Assembly: GCF_001307765.1 (NCBI RefSeq)
Contig: NZ_LKBA01000006.1
Span: 710,001-774,000, forward strand
From: Aliiroseovarius crassostreae
Lineage (GTDB): Bacteria; Pseudomonadota; Alphaproteobacteria; Rhodobacterales; Rhodobacteraceae
Length of the DNA: 64,000 nt
Reading direction: 5' to 3'
Shown here piece by piece: positions 17,655-26,940 of the stretch. The stretch's first letter is position 1. Each line of letters starts with the position of its first letter. The notes under the pieces were generated by a model. The model worked only from the letters and a program-made list of their open reading frames with translations, did no database searches and was not told the DNA's origin. Made by a program: the position numbers and the translations under genes.

Positions 17655-17667
17655 GTGACACTGTCAC
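17655..17667. promoter_or_regulatory. 13-bp palindrome upstream of phosphate transporter
   Basis: GTGACACTGTCAC sits 48 bp before the start of the PiT gene. It contains a CTGTCA half-site like those of PhoB boxes, but the second direct repeat (TCTGCCGG, 11 bp later) is poor. It could be a Pho box or another operator. Confidence 0.3.
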
Positions 17668-17715
17668 ACCTCTGCCGGTCAACGGGCATCAGGCCAAGAC
17701 AAGGGGACCGGAGCC

Positions 17716-19197
17716 ATGTCGGACGCACCGAAGGGCAACCAGTGGAACACGCTGGACAAAGACCTGAACAAAATCAGCCAGTTTGAATATGCCGCGCAAT
17801 ATATCTCGCGCCCGCTGGTGGGCATGGGGGTTGCTCTGGTCTTTATCGTCGTGGCCGCCATTGGGGCTGCCGTGTTTTTCGGCGGCACCCCGACCTCGCT
17901 TGTGGTGGTGACTGCCGCCGCATTTGGCGCTTACATGGCGATCAATATCGGTGCCAATGACGTGGCCAACAACATGGGTCCCGCCGTGGGGGCGAATGCG
18001 CTGACCATGGGGGGCGCGATCGTGATTGCTGCCCTTTTCGAAAGTGCGGGGGCCATGCTGGCGGGGGGCGATGTTGTGTCGACCATCTCCAAGGGCATCA
18101 TTGATCCGTCCGGGTTTTCAGATGTGCGTGTTTTTGTCTGGGCCATGATGGCGGCACTGATTTCTTCCGCCCTTTGGGTGAACCTTGCCACCTGGGTAGG
18201 AGCACCGGTTTCGACCACGCACTCGGTTGTTGGTGGCGTGATGGGGGCGGGCATCGCGGCGGCAGGCTTTGCTGCAGTAAGCTGGCCGACGATGGGCAAG
18301 ATTGCCGCCAGCTGGGTAATCTCACCGGTTCTGGGCGGCGCGATCGCAGCCCTGTTCCTGGCCTTCATCAAGGCCAAGATCATCTATCAGGACGACAAGA
18401 TTGCAGCGGCCAAACGCTGGGTGCCGGTGCTGATCGGCATCATGGCCGCCGCCTTTGGCGCCTATCTTGCCATCAAAGGGTTCAAGCGGATCATCAAGAT
18501 CGACCTTGTCACTGCGCTGATGATCGGCGCTTTCGTGGGGGGCACGGCCTATGCGATTTCGGCACCCCTGATTGCCAGACAGGCCCAAGGGCTTGAGAAC
18601 CGCACCAAATCGCTGAAGGCGTTGTTTGGCCTGCCGCTGATCTTCTCGGCCGCGATGCTGTCTTTTGCCCATGGGGCCAATGACGTGGCCAATGCGGTTG
18701 GCCCGCTGGCCGCCATCGTGCATGTCGAAAGCGTCGGTGATTTTGCCTCGAAAGTGCCGATCCCGGTCTGGGTGATGGTGATCGGCGCCTTCGGGATCTC
18801 GTTTGGCCTGGTCCTGTTTGGCCCCAAACTGATCCGCATGGTCGGCAGCCAGATCACCAAGCTGAACCCGATGCGCGCCTATTGTGTGGCCCTGTCCGCA
18901 GCCATCACCGTGATTGTGGCCAGCTGGCTGGGCCTGCCGGTATCCTCGACCCATATCGCCGTGGGCGGCGTGTTCGGCGTGGGGTTCTACCGCGAATGGC
19001 ATATGGAGCGCCGCCTGCGTGGTCAGGCATCGAAGCGCCCGGAAGCCCGGCGCCTGCCCGCCGAAGAGCGCCGCCGCCGCAAGCTGGTGCGCCGGTCCCA
19101 TTTCATGACCATTGTGGCGGCCTGGGTGATCACCGTGCCTGCCGCGGCCCTCATGTCTGCAGTGATTTTTTACATCCTGAACGCCATGGTTGGCTAA
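17716..19197 (+). CDS. Inorganic phosphate transporter, PiT family
   Basis: 493 residues, a multi-pass inner-membrane protein of the PHO4/PiT family. Both halves carry the duplicated signature: GANDVANNMGPAVGA near 76 and HGANDVANAVGPLAA near 320. The paired GAPVSTTHSVVGG and GLPVSSTHIAVGG segments are also present. These motifs form the phosphate- and cation-binding core. An N-terminal hydrophilic stretch of about 35 residues precedes the first membrane span. The usual phoU-like (DUF47) partner gene is not adjacent. Shine-Dalgarno GGAG. A strong intrinsic terminator follows 38 bp after the stop. Confidence 0.93.
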   Translation: MSDAPKGNQWNTLDKDLNKISQFEYAAQYISRPLVGMGVALVFIVVAAIGAAVFFGGTPTSLVVVTAAAFGAYMAINIGANDVANNMGPAVGANALTMGGAIVIAALFESAGAMLAGGDVVSTISKGIIDPSGFSDVRVFVWAMMAALISSALWVNLATWVGAPVSTTHSVVGGVMGAGIAAAGFAAVSWPTMGKIAASWVISPVLGGAIAALFLAFIKAKIIYQDDKIAAAKRWVPVLIGIMAAAFGAYLAIKGFKRIIKIDLVTALMIGAFVGGTAYAISAPLIARQAQGLENRTKSLKALFGLPLIFSAAMLSFAHGANDVANAVGPLAAIVHVESVGDFASKVPIPVWVMVIGAFGISFGLVLFGPKLIRMVGSQITKLNPMRAYCVALSAAITVIVASWLGLPVSSTHIAVGGVFGVGFYREWHMERRLRGQASKRPEARRLPAEERRRRKLVRRSHFMTIVAAWVITVPAAALMSAVIFYILNAMVG

Positions 19198-19234
19198 ACG
19201 CCCTCCGGCAAGAAAATCACAGAGCAAAACTAGA

Positions 19235-19262
19235 AAAGCCGCGCCTCTCAGCGCGGCTTTTT
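19235..19262 (+). terminator. Intrinsic terminator after PiT transporter
   Basis: A 10-bp perfect stem AAAGCCGCGC / GCGCGGCTTT, 6-nt loop, then Ts. Confidence 0.9.
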
Positions 19263-19290
19263 CATCACGCGGTTTGGTATCAATGCATCC

Positions 19291-19539
19291 TCATCCGCCG
19301 ACCGGCATCTGGGGCAGCGTGTCTGTCAGATAGCCCCCTCCCCTGAGCAGCAGCACGCCAATCAGGTAGAAGGTCAGCATGATCAGCACAATCAGACCCG
19401 CGAGGTGAAGATGACGCATCACCCAGAAACGAGAGTAGGTTGCGCCAAACCAGTAAGACCACAACCCACCAACCAATAAAGCCCCGACATGCGGGTTGGC
19501 GAGTGTTTGCGAAAAATGTGTCAAATGTTCAAAATTCAT
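19291..19539 (-). CDS. Small two-span membrane protein
   Basis: 82 residues. Two hydrophobic segments are visible: about 18-32 (GALLVGGLWSYWFGA) and about 45-65 (LAGLIVLIMLTFYLIGVLLL). No family is recognised. A GAG Shine-Dalgarno lies 5 nt before the ATG. It is convergent with the phosphate transporter and lies downstream of argF beyond the argF terminator, so it is probably its own transcription unit. Moderate confidence that it is a real gene. Confidence 0.5.
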   Translation of the reverse strand: MNFEHLTHFSQTLANPHVGALLVGGLWSYWFGATYSRFWVMRHLHLAGLIVLIMLTFYLIGVLLLRGGGYLTDTLPQMPVGG

Positions 19540-19625
19540 TTTATCTCAGAGTGTTGATTGGCAGAAAATCAAGGTTTCTCGATACACATTCACTGGCTAC
19601 CCCCTCTATCTTAACGGGAAATTAG

Positions 19626-19661
19626 GCAAAAATATGGGCGAATCCTGTCGAGGATCCGCCC
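19626..19661 (-). terminator. Intrinsic terminator after argF
   Basis: On the minus strand a hairpin GGGCGGATCCT-CGAC-AGGATTCGCCC (one mismatch) is followed by ATATTTTTGCC, 36 bp past the argF stop. Confidence 0.85.
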
Positions 19662-19697
19662 TTACTGAGATGTTGACGCAGCGTAAGCTGAATGCGC

Positions 19698-20624
19698 TTA
19701 TTTGCCGAGGCACCAGCGCATGACAGCCTTTTGCGCATGAAGCCGGTTTTCCGCTTCGTCAAAGATCACCGATTGCGGCCCGTCCATGACCGAATTGGTG
19801 ACCTCTTCTTCCCGGTGGGCAGGCAGGCAATGCATGAACAGCGCGTCGTCATTGGCCGCTTTCATCAATTCGTCATTCACCTGATAGGGGCGCAGCAGGT
19901 TATGGCGCCGCTCACGCGCTGAGGGGGCGTCATGCATGCTGACCCAGGTATCCGCAACCACCAGGTCAGCCCCTTCCACGGCCTTCATCGGATTGCGCTC
20001 GATCTCGATCCTGGCCCCTTTGGCGCGGGCGTCCGCGACGAAAACCTGTTCGGGATCCAGCACGTCCGGCCCGGTAAAGGTCAGGTCAAACCCAAACTGT
20101 CCGGCGGCATGGATGAACGACGCGCAGACATTGTTGCCATCCCCCGCCCAGACCACTTTCTTGCCCTCGATGGAGCCGCGATGCTCTTCATAGGTCAGGA
20201 TATCGGCCATGATCTGGCAAGGGTGCGAGCGGTTGGTCAGCCCGTTGATCACCGGCACATCGGCATGTTCGGCCATCTCCAGCAGGGTGGCCTCTTCAAA
20301 GGTGCGGATCATGATCATATCGACATAGCGCGACAGGACGCGCGCCGTGTCGGCGACGGTTTCGCCATGGCCCAGCTGCATCTCGGATCCCGACAGGACC
20401 ATGGTCTGCCCACCCAGCTGGCGCACGCCGACATCAAAGCTCACCCGGGTGCGGGTAGACGGTTTTTCAAAAATCAGCGCAACCATGTGATCCTTCAGCG
20501 GCTGATCCGCATCGAGCGTTGCCTTGGGCTGTCCCTTGCGCGCCTGTTTCATGTCATGGGCCTGGGTCAGCATCGCCTTCAGGTCGCCAACATCGGTTTT
20601 GTGGATATCAAGGAAATGTTTCAT
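19698..20624 (-). CDS. argF: Ornithine carbamoyltransferase
   Basis: 308 residues. It joins carbamoyl phosphate and ornithine to give citrulline in arginine synthesis. Motifs: carbamoyl-phosphate loop STRTR (56-60), SHPCQ near 134, and the ornithine-binding [11 protein letters not shown] near 265. The start ATG overlaps the argD stop by 4 bp (ATGA), so argD-argF is a translationally coupled operon. Carbamoyl phosphate is made by CarB, encoded 7 kb away. Confidence 0.95.
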   Translation of the reverse strand: MKHFLDIHKTDVGDLKAMLTQAHDMKQARKGQPKATLDADQPLKDHMVALIFEKPSTRTRVSFDVGVRQLGGQTMVLSGSEMQLGHGETVADTARVLSRYVDMIMIRTFEEATLLEMAEHADVPVINGLTNRSHPCQIMADILTYEEHRGSIEGKKVVWAGDGNNVCASFIHAAGQFGFDLTFTGPDVLDPEQVFVADARAKGARIEIERNPMKAVEGADLVVADTWVSMHDAPSARERRHNLLRPYQVNDELMKAANDDALFMHCLPAHREEEVTNSVMDGPQSVIFDEAENRLHAQKAVMRWCLGK

Positions 20625-21805
20625 TGGGCTTGCCCTTCTACCGCAGTGGCGGCCTGATCCAGCCGCGAGAGCGCGGCGTCAATATCGTCGTCTTCAATCG
20701 TCAGCGCCGGCAGCAGGCGCAGCACATTGTCGCCGGCCGGCACCACCAGCAGATGCGCGTCGTAACAGGCGGACAGCACATCGGTGTTGGCGGGCTTGCA
20801 TTTCAAGCCCAGCATCAGGCCCGCCCCCCGCACCTCTTCGAAAACGTCGGGATGGCTTGCCACCAGCCCTTCCAGTTTCTGCCGGAGCAGCGCCGCCTTG
20901 CGGTTCACCTCATCCAGGAAGGCCTCATCCGAGATGATCTCGAGCACTTTGTTGCCCACCGCACAGGCCAGCGGGTTGCCGCCATAGGTCGAGCCATGCG
21001 TGCCTGCCACCATGCCCGAGGCGGCCTCTTGCGTGGCCAGAACCGCGCCCAGCGGAAAGCCCCCGCCAATGCCTTTGGCAACCATCATGATATCCGGTGT
21101 CACCCCGGCCCATTCATGGGCAAAGAGCTTGCCGGTGCGGCCAACACCACATTGCACCTCGTCAAAGATGAGCAGCACACCAGCCTCATCACAGGCCGCG
21201 CGGATCGCCTTCAGCTCAGTATCCGGCACCGGGCGAATGCCGCCCTCGCCCTGAACCGGTTCGATGATCACCGCCGCCACAGTGTCATGTGACAGCGCAT
21301 CGGTCAGACCGTCCAGATCCCCAAAGGCAAGATGCTTGAAGCCCGGCAGCAAAGGTCCGAACCCTTTGGTAAGTTTCTCACCGCCTGCCGCGGCAATCCC
21401 CGCCGAGGAACGGCCATGGAACGAGCCTTCGAAACCGATGATCTCCACCCGTTCCGGCTGGCCTTTGTCATGCCAGTATTTGCGCGCCATCTTGACCGCC
21501 AGCTCGCAGGCCTCGGTGCCCGAGTTGGTGAAAAACGCGGTGTCGGCAAAGGTCTTGTCCACCAGCGCATCTGCCAGCGCCTGCTGGCCGGGGATCTGGT
21601 AGAGGTTCGACACATGCCACAGCTTGGCGGCCTGCTCCGTGATCACCTCAACCAATGCGGGATGGGCATGGCCCAGCGCGTTCACCGCGATGCCGGACGC
21701 CAGATCAAGATATCGCACCCCGCCCTCGGTCACGAGCCAGCTTCCCTGGCCACGCTCAAACGCGAGGGGAACACGGTTATAGGTCGGCAGAAGCGACGGG
21801 ATCAT
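20621..21805 (-). CDS. argD: Acetylornithine aminotransferase
   Basis: 394 residues, class III PLP-dependent aminotransferase. Motifs: [48 protein letters not shown], and the PLP-binding Lys in [15 protein letters not shown]. It transaminates N-acetylglutamate semialdehyde to N-acetylornithine and can often also act in lysine synthesis. It is the first gene of the argDF operon, with Shine-Dalgarno AAGGATAT. A strong hairpin lies in its leader. Confidence 0.95.
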   Translation of the reverse strand: MIPSLLPTYNRVPLAFERGQGSWLVTEGGVRYLDLASGIAVNALGHAHPALVEVITEQAAKLWHVSNLYQIPGQQALADALVDKTFADTAFFTNSGTEACELAVKMARKYWHDKGQPERVEIIGFEGSFHGRSSAGIAAAGGEKLTKGFGPLLPGFKHLAFGDLDGLTDALSHDTVAAVIIEPVQGEGGIRPVPDTELKAIRAACDEAGVLLIFDEVQCGVGRTGKLFAHEWAGVTPDIMMVAKGIGGGFPLGAVLATQEAASGMVAGTHGSTYGGNPLACAVGNKVLEIISDEAFLDEVNRKAALLRQKLEGLVASHPDVFEEVRGAGLMLGLKCKPANTDVLSACYDAHLLVVPAGDNVLRLLPALTIEDDDIDAALSRLDQAATAVEGQAQ

Positions 21806-21828
21806 GGTGATATCCTTCGTGGTCTATC

Positions 21829-21860
21829 GAAGCCCCTTTCGTGCCGAAAGGCGGGCTTCA
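21829..21860 (-). promoter_or_regulatory. Stable hairpin in argD leader
   Basis: On the minus strand, GAAGCCCGCCTTTCG-GCA-CGAAAGGGGCTTC folds into a long GC-rich stem ending about 23 nt before the argD ATG. There is no T-run, so it is not a simple terminator. It could affect leader stability or regulation of argDF. Confidence 0.45.
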
Positions 21861-22096
21861 AGTCAACAATTACAGTGGTTTTTCAGGTGGAGATGTTTGG
21901 AGGGATGCGCCGAACTGGCGCGCGATCAAGCGAAACCGGACGTCAGGCGCGAAAGCGTCGGCGTCGGATGGCGGCAGGGCCGCAGAGGGGATGGGTCCGC
22001 GTGATCATGGGGGCGATGTAGCGATTGACCGGCAATCTGTCCAGCCTTTTCAACTTCTGCTTTTCTGCAACCGGCGCACAGGGTAAGCGAGAGGTC

Positions 22097-23014
22097 ATGA
22101 AAACGCGCCAGACCCCGCAGCAGCCCGAGAGCCCGGTAGCTGCGGCTGCCTTCATCCTTGTCGCCTCGGCCCTGATTGCGGGCACAACCCTGCTGGCCAA
22201 GCTGGTGGGGCAGGATCATCTGGGCGCGCCGCTCCATCCGCTGCAGATCAGCCATGGACGGTTTCTGTTTGCCTTCCTTGCCATTTCAGGGGCCGTGCTG
22301 GCGCTGCGTCCGGGCTTTCACCAGGTGCATTGGCAGTTGCATGTGGCGCGTTCTGCCGCAGGCTGGCTGGGGATTTCGCTGATGTTTGCGGCGGTGACCT
22401 TCATTCCTCTGGCGGACGCCACGGCAATCTCGTTCCTGAACCCGATCATTGCCATGATGCTGGCGGTGCCCTTGCTGGGCGAGCGGGTGGGGATATGGCG
22501 CTGGGGGGCGGCGGCGATTGCCCTGACCGGGGCGCTTATCCTGGTGCAACCCGGCGGCAGCGGGTTTCACCCGGCGGTGCTGCTCGCACTTGCAGCCGCC
22601 TTTGCGATGGGGTTCGAAATCACCCTGATCAAGCGGCTGACCGGGCGGGAAAGCCCGCTTCAGATCCTGTGGTTCAACAATGCAATCGGCTGCACCATTG
22701 CAAGCGGCGCGGTGTTCTGGATCTGGGCCAGCGGGACATTTCAGTGGCCCAATGGCGCGCAGTGGCTGGCGCTGGCCGCGCTGGGGACCATGATGGCCAC
22801 GGCGCAAGCCGCCTTTATCCAGGGCATGAAGCGGGCAGATGCGAGTTTCGTCGCCCCGTTCCAATATGCCACGCTGATCTTTGCGGGTCTTTACGACTTC
22901 ATCGGATTTTCCGTGATCCCCGCCGCCACATCCCTGCTTGGGGCAGGGATTATCATTGCCGGAGGGGTGATCCTTGCCGGACGCGAGGCCCGTGCGCCAC
23001 GTCGCAGAAATTGA
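22097..23014 (+). CDS. DMT-superfamily transporter, EamA family
   Basis: 305 residues with about ten membrane spans in two EamA repeats. The first repeat ends in the typical FIPLADATAISFLNPIIAMM / VPLLGERVG segment; the second has FVAPFQYATLIFAGLYDF and IIIAGGVILAGRE. Members export metabolites or amino acids across the inner membrane; the substrate is unknown. The ATG at 22097 is chosen because GAGAGG precedes it, whereas an upstream TTG (22025) adds an uncharacteristic leader. Divergent from argD. Confidence 0.85.
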   Translation: MKTRQTPQQPESPVAAAAFILVASALIAGTTLLAKLVGQDHLGAPLHPLQISHGRFLFAFLAISGAVLALRPGFHQVHWQLHVARSAAGWLGISLMFAAVTFIPLADATAISFLNPIIAMMLAVPLLGERVGIWRWGAAAIALTGALILVQPGGSGFHPAVLLALAAAFAMGFEITLIKRLTGRESPLQILWFNNAIGCTIASGAVFWIWASGTFQWPNGAQWLALAALGTMMATAQAAFIQGMKRADASFVAPFQYATLIFAGLYDFIGFSVIPAATSLLGAGIIIAGGVILAGREARAPRRRN

Positions 23015-23017
23015 TTC
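23013..23017. promoter_or_regulatory. GANTC (CcrM) site upstream of gcrA
   Basis: One GATTC sits about 100 bp before the gcrA start. In Alphaproteobacteria CcrM methylates GANTC, and GcrA activates promoters carrying methylated sites. A single five-base match is weak evidence. Confidence 0.25.
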
Positions 23018-23114
23018 GTGTGACGTCTTGTATCCGGCGCGCTTGTGGCTAATATAAGCCTTCGTGAATTCACCGGGTGTATCTGCCCAATCAGACCGAA
23101 AGACGGGAAACTGC

Positions 23115-23720
23115 ATGTCCTGGACCGACGAACGCGTTGAAATTCTGAAAAAGATGTGGGGTGAGGGGCAATCGGCCTCGGTGATCGCCAAGGAACTGGG
23201 CGGCGTGACCCGCAACGCGGTGATTGGCAAAGTACACCGTCTGGGCCTGTCGAACCGCACCAGCGGTGGTGCCAAACCGGCAGCCAAACCAGCAGCCAAG
23301 GAAAAACCGGCGGCAAAACCCGCCGCAAGCAAAGCGAAGGCGGCCCCGAAGCCCAAACCCGCCGCCAAGAAAGAAGCGGCGGCTGAAGCAGACGCACCTG
23401 CAGCAGCGCCCGCCGCAGAAAAACCGGCCCTGCCCGCCCGCAAGGCGATCATTCCCGCAGGTCAGCCCCTTCCGCCCCAACCCTCGGCCAATGAGGTCAG
23501 CCCCGAGGCGCTGGCCAAGGTGAACGAGATCGAGAAGGGCGCCAAGAAGCTGAGCCTGATGGAACTGACCGAGAAGACCTGCAAATGGCCCATCGGTGAC
23601 CCGGCCACCGAAGAATTCTGGTTCTGCGGGCTGCCTGTTCAGCAGGGCAAACCTTATTGCGAGGCCCATGTGGGGGTGGCATTCCAGCCGATGTCCTCGC
23701 GTCGCGATCGCAAACGATAA
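23115..23720 (+). CDS. gcrA: Cell-cycle regulator GcrA
   Basis: 201 residues. The N-terminus SWTDERVEILKKMWGEGQ and GVTRNAVIGKVHRLGLSNR is the GcrA DNA-binding helix-turn-helix, and the C-terminus has CKWPIGDP and the FWFCG segment that binds the sigma-70 domain 2 in Caulobacter. An Ala/Lys/Pro-rich linker (about 55-130) joins them. GcrA works with sigma-70 at promoters methylated by CcrM. The start ATG at 23115 is used because the family begins MSWT. A terminator follows directly. Confidence 0.95.
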   Translation: MSWTDERVEILKKMWGEGQSASVIAKELGGVTRNAVIGKVHRLGLSNRTSGGAKPAAKPAAKEKPAAKPAASKAKAAPKPKPAAKKEAAAEADAPAAAPAAEKPALPARKAIIPAGQPLPPQPSANEVSPEALAKVNEIEKGAKKLSLMELTEKTCKWPIGDPATEEFWFCGLPVQQGKPYCEAHVGVAFQPMSSRRDRKR

Positions 23721-23745
23721 GAGCTCTGGTTTCAACTGTATCTGG

Positions 23746-23777
23746 AAAGGGCGTGGGCATATCCCGCGCCTTTTTTT
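23746..23777 (+). terminator. Intrinsic terminator after gcrA
   Basis: AAGGGCGTGGG-CATA-TCCCGCGCCTT hairpin followed by seven Ts. Confidence 0.88.
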
Positions 23778-23789
23778 GTGGCAAGCCCT

Positions 23790-23845
23790 GAGGGGGCTCT
23801 GCCCCCGCCTTCGGCCCCCCGAGGTATTTCCGGCAAGAAAAAGAC
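23790..23845. repeat. Dispersed GGGATATTT-type hairpin repeat, copy 4
   Basis: GGGGGCTCTGCCCCC hairpin, CCGAGGTATTTCCGGCAAG, then AAAAAGACGG. This subtype (GAGGTATTT) is shared with the copy at 62895. Confidence 0.78.
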
Positions 23846-23899
23846 GGCGGCGGGGGATTTGTGATAGGATGGGGGAGCCTGACACGAAGGAGGTGTGTT

Positions 23900-24283
23900 A
23901 TGCAGCTTGGCACCTTTTCCCTGAGCCTCGCGGTGAAGGACATCGCCGCATCCCTGGCCTTTTATCAGGCGCTTGGGTTTCGCCAGATCGGCGGTGACAT
24001 GGATCAGAACTGGGTCATTTTGGAAAGTGGCGGCACGGTGATCGGGCTTTTCCAGGGCATGTTTGAAAAGAACATGATGACGTTCAATCCGGGCTGGTCG
24101 GCCCCTGGCGTAAGCGCGGAAGAGTTTGATGATATTCGAAAAATTCAGGCCATGTTGCAGGAGGTGGGGATCACCCCCACCCGTCCGGCCGCGCCCGGTG
24201 CGGACGGCCCGGATCATCTGCTGATTACCGATCCTGATGGCAACACGATCATGCTGGATCAACATGTGCCGAAACCGGAATGA
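23900..24283 (+). CDS. VOC (glyoxalase/dioxygenase) family protein
   Basis: 127 residues with two beta-alpha-beta-beta-beta modules of the vicinal-oxygen-chelate fold: LSLAVKDIAASLAFYQALGF at the start, and the closing DHLLITDPDGNTIMLDQH. Glu/His positions could bind a metal, but the substrate cannot be read from sequence. The ATG at 23900 is chosen because an AAGGAGG Shine-Dalgarno stands 6-7 nt upstream. It is monocistronic between gcrA and rimO. Confidence 0.85.
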   Translation: MQLGTFSLSLAVKDIAASLAFYQALGFRQIGGDMDQNWVILESGGTVIGLFQGMFEKNMMTFNPGWSAPGVSAEEFDDIRKIQAMLQEVGITPTRPAAPGADGPDHLLITDPDGNTIMLDQHVPKPE

Positions 24284-24368
24284 TCTTTCAGAAATCACTG
24301 CGCAACCGATTTCGGTGTCGGCGGCGCGGAGTTGTCTTGTTGTGGGGGTCGACACTGTTTCGCTGAAG

Positions 24369-24407
24369 CGTTTCCACATTGTGTTGAAACAGCGTGACGT
24401 GGAAACG
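24369..24407. repeat. Dispersed palindromic repeat (CGTTTC/GAAACG family), copy 2
   Basis: CGTTTCCAC / GTGGAAACG arms around a 21-nt loop that begins ATTGTGTTGAAAC. Lies in the VOC-rimO intergenic region. Confidence 0.65.
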
Positions 24408-24516
24408 TCGCGCATCATATAAGGATGGTGGGCCGATCGGATTGGCGTTCTCCCTCCTTGCAACTTATGTTCTGGAAGGCTGGTCAGGGCAGGCATAGCG
24501 GGGTATACCGCGCGCC

Positions 24517-25920
24517 ATGACTGATGCGATCAACCCTCCGAACCTGCGCCCTGACCTTGCCCCGAAAGCCCGGATCACCGATCCCGTGCGCGAGGGGCAG
24601 CCGAAGATTGGTATGGTCAGCCTGGGCTGCCCCAAGGCGCTGGTGGACAGTGAGCGGATCCTGACGCGGCTCAGGGCCGAGGGTTATGCGATCAGCCCGG
24701 ATTACACCGGGGCGGATGCGGTGATCGTGAACACCTGCGGGTTTCTGGACAGTGCGAAGGCCGAAAGCCTTGAGGCGATTGGCGAGGCGCTGAAGGAAAA
24801 CGGGCGTGTCATCGTCACCGGCTGTCTGGGGGCGGAAGAGGATTACATCCGCGGCACCCATCCCAGCGTGTTGGCCGTGACCGGCCCGCATCAATATGAG
24901 CAGGTTCTGGACGCGGTGCATGGGGCGGTGCCGCCCGCGCCGGACCCGTTTGTGGATCTGCTGCCAGCGTCGGGCGTGAAGCTGACCCCGCGCCATTACA
25001 GCTATCTGAAGATTTCCGAGGGCTGCAATCACCATTGCAAATTCTGCATCATCCCCGACATGCGGGGGCGCCTGGTGTCGCGCCCGGCCCATGCGGTGGT
25101 GCGCGAGGCGGAAAAGCTGGTGGAGGCAGGCGTCAAGGAACTGCTGGTCATTTCGCAGGACACATCCGCCTATGGGGTGGATATCAAACACGCAGAGGAA
25201 CGCGGGCATCGGGCGCATATCACCGATCTGGCGCGCGACCTTGGGGCGCTGAAAAGCAATCTGGGGGCGGGCCACGATCTGTGGGTGCGGATGCATTACA
25301 TCTATCCCTACCCCCATGTGCGCGAGCTGATCCCGCTGATGGCGGACGGGCTGATCCTGCCCTATCTCGATATTCCGTTCCAGCACGCCCACCCCGATAC
25401 CTTGAGGCGCATGGCGCGCCCGGCGGCCGCAGAACGCACGCTGGACCGGATTGCCGAATGGCGCGGCATTTGCCCGGACATCACCCTGCGCTCGACCTTT
25501 ATCGTCGGCTATCCCGGCGAAACCGAGGCCGAGTTTCAGACCCTTCTGGATTGGATGGACGACGCGCAACTGGATCGGGTTGGGTGTTTTCAATATGAAA
25601 ATGTTGACGGGGCGCGGTCAAACGACCTGCCCGATCACGTGCCTGCCGAGGTCAAACAGGACCGGTGGGAACGGTTCATGGAGAAAGCCCAGGCAATTTC
25701 CGAGGCGAAACTGGCCGCGAAAGTAGGCCAGACCATGGATGTGATCGTGGACGACATCGACGAAGACGGCATCGCCACCTGCCGCACCAAGGCGGATGCG
25801 CCAGAGATCGACGGAAACCTGTTCATCGACGAGGGCACCGAAGGGTTGCAGGTCGGCGAGATCGTCTCGGTCGAGGTGGATGAGGCTGGGGAGTATGACC
25901 TTTGGGGGGGGTTGCGGTGA
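24517..25920 (+). CDS. rimO: Ribosomal protein S12 methylthiotransferase RimO
   Basis: 467 residues, radical-SAM methylthiotransferase that modifies Asp89 of ribosomal protein S12. The N-terminal MTTase domain has Cys in [21 protein letters not shown] and TGCLGAEED for the auxiliary 4Fe-4S cluster. The radical-SAM motif CNHHCKFC is at 170-177. A C-terminal TRAM domain (about 395-460) follows. The family-specific [11 protein letters not shown] segment separates RimO from MiaB. Confidence 0.95.
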   Translation: MTDAINPPNLRPDLAPKARITDPVREGQPKIGMVSLGCPKALVDSERILTRLRAEGYAISPDYTGADAVIVNTCGFLDSAKAESLEAIGEALKENGRVIVTGCLGAEEDYIRGTHPSVLAVTGPHQYEQVLDAVHGAVPPAPDPFVDLLPASGVKLTPRHYSYLKISEGCNHHCKFCIIPDMRGRLVSRPAHAVVREAEKLVEAGVKELLVISQDTSAYGVDIKHAEERGHRAHITDLARDLGALKSNLGAGHDLWVRMHYIYPYPHVRELIPLMADGLILPYLDIPFQHAHPDTLRRMARPAAAERTLDRIAEWRGICPDITLRSTFIVGYPGETEAEFQTLLDWMDDAQLDRVGCFQYENVDGARSNDLPDHVPAEVKQDRWERFMEKAQAISEAKLAAKVGQTMDVIVDDIDEDGIATCRTKADAPEIDGNLFIDEGTEGLQVGEIVSVEVDEAGEYDLWGGLR

Positions 25921-25929
25921 GAAATACAG

Positions 25930-26781
25930 CTAAGCTCCTCGGACGACTGAATTGATCTTCGTTAAAAAGCGATCAGCTGCCTCATGCCCTTCGTGGGTAA
26001 TTTGGTAGTATTGGATCATTTTTATTGGCGCCGAAAAATCTTTATGAATTGGTTTCAAGAATCCAATTTGAACCAATTGGTCAACATAATGAGAAGTTGC
26101 CAAGTGTTCTTTCCTACTCAACTGTCTAAGAGCCGCATCCCCAATCTTGGCAACGGGACTTTCTGAACGCTTAAGGAACGTTTGATTACTTGGATTGGTG
26201 GTCAGCATTATCTCCCCAGATTTTGATCCAGCTACATCCACTAACAATCCCACGGCGCCAACCACAAGCTCAGATTCCTTAATGGATTTTCTTTCAAGCT
26301 TTCCTTCTGCGTCATTCAGGAGTTGTTCAACTAGCTCCTCACCCCCAACTTCCTCAGCCTCTTTCTCACGCTTCGCCGCCTCAATTTTGCGGCGTTCACG
26401 CGCCTCCTCTTCCGCTGCACGTCTTTCCTCAAGCTCAGTAGCCCTGCGAATATCCGCGATCTGGTGCTGGTGCGCCGCCTCATCCTGCAACTGTTTGAGA
26501 TGCGCGACAGGCTTTTTTGCCACCCATGCCCCGGCGTATCTCAACCATGGACTCGCCAGAGCAAATACCACTCCCCCGACGACAGGCCACAAATAAAGCG
26601 ACTCCCACGTTGTCACATTGTCAAAATGCGCCAACCGCACCAGCACCGGGCTATCCCCGAACAGCAGGTTGAACAGGGGGCGCCAGTTCACCACCAGAAA
26701 CACAAAGAGGATTGATCCCAAAAACGGGCTACGGATCCGGTTGTTCGCCGCGTCCATCAGATCTTTCAGCACGTCACCCAT
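25930..26781 (-). CDS. Membrane-anchored coiled-coil protein of unknown function
   Basis: 283 residues. Two N-terminal hydrophobic segments, about 20-40 (LGSILFVFLVVNWRPLFNLL) and about 64-82, are followed by a highly charged Glu/Arg/Lys-rich coiled coil (about 95-150). A globular C-terminal part (about 200-280) contains segments that could form a winged helix. The coding sequence is visibly AT-richer than rimO or carB, suggesting acquisition. Convergent with rimO, whose stop is only 10 bp away. No family recognised. The start ATG follows GAGGGTG. Confidence 0.65.
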   Translation of the reverse strand: MGDVLKDLMDAANNRIRSPFLGSILFVFLVVNWRPLFNLLFGDSPVLVRLAHFDNVTTWESLYLWPVVGGVVFALASPWLRYAGAWVAKKPVAHLKQLQDEAAHQHQIADIRRATELEERRAAEEEARERRKIEAAKREKEAEEVGGEELVEQLLNDAEGKLERKSIKESELVVGAVGLLVDVAGSKSGEIMLTTNPSNQTFLKRSESPVAKIGDAALRQLSRKEHLATSHYVDQLVQIGFLKPIHKDFSAPIKMIQYYQITHEGHEAADRFLTKINSVVRGA

Positions 26782-26940
26782 GGCACCCTCATCTCTAACC
26801 GGCCCACATCATACTCAATCTATGCGAGTAGGAAAGCGAAATTGCTTTTTCAGACAATCAACCCCAAGCAGATCCCCCTTGCCTCATCTCCCGTCACATT
26901 CTACGCTGACCTCAGCGAGGGTTGGTAAGCGAGAGGCAAG

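Noticed and set aside
22025-22096. TTG start extending the EamA transporter by 24 residues
   Set aside because: The ATG at 22097 has GAGAGG upstream and gives the usual family N-terminus; the extension overlaps promoter DNA.
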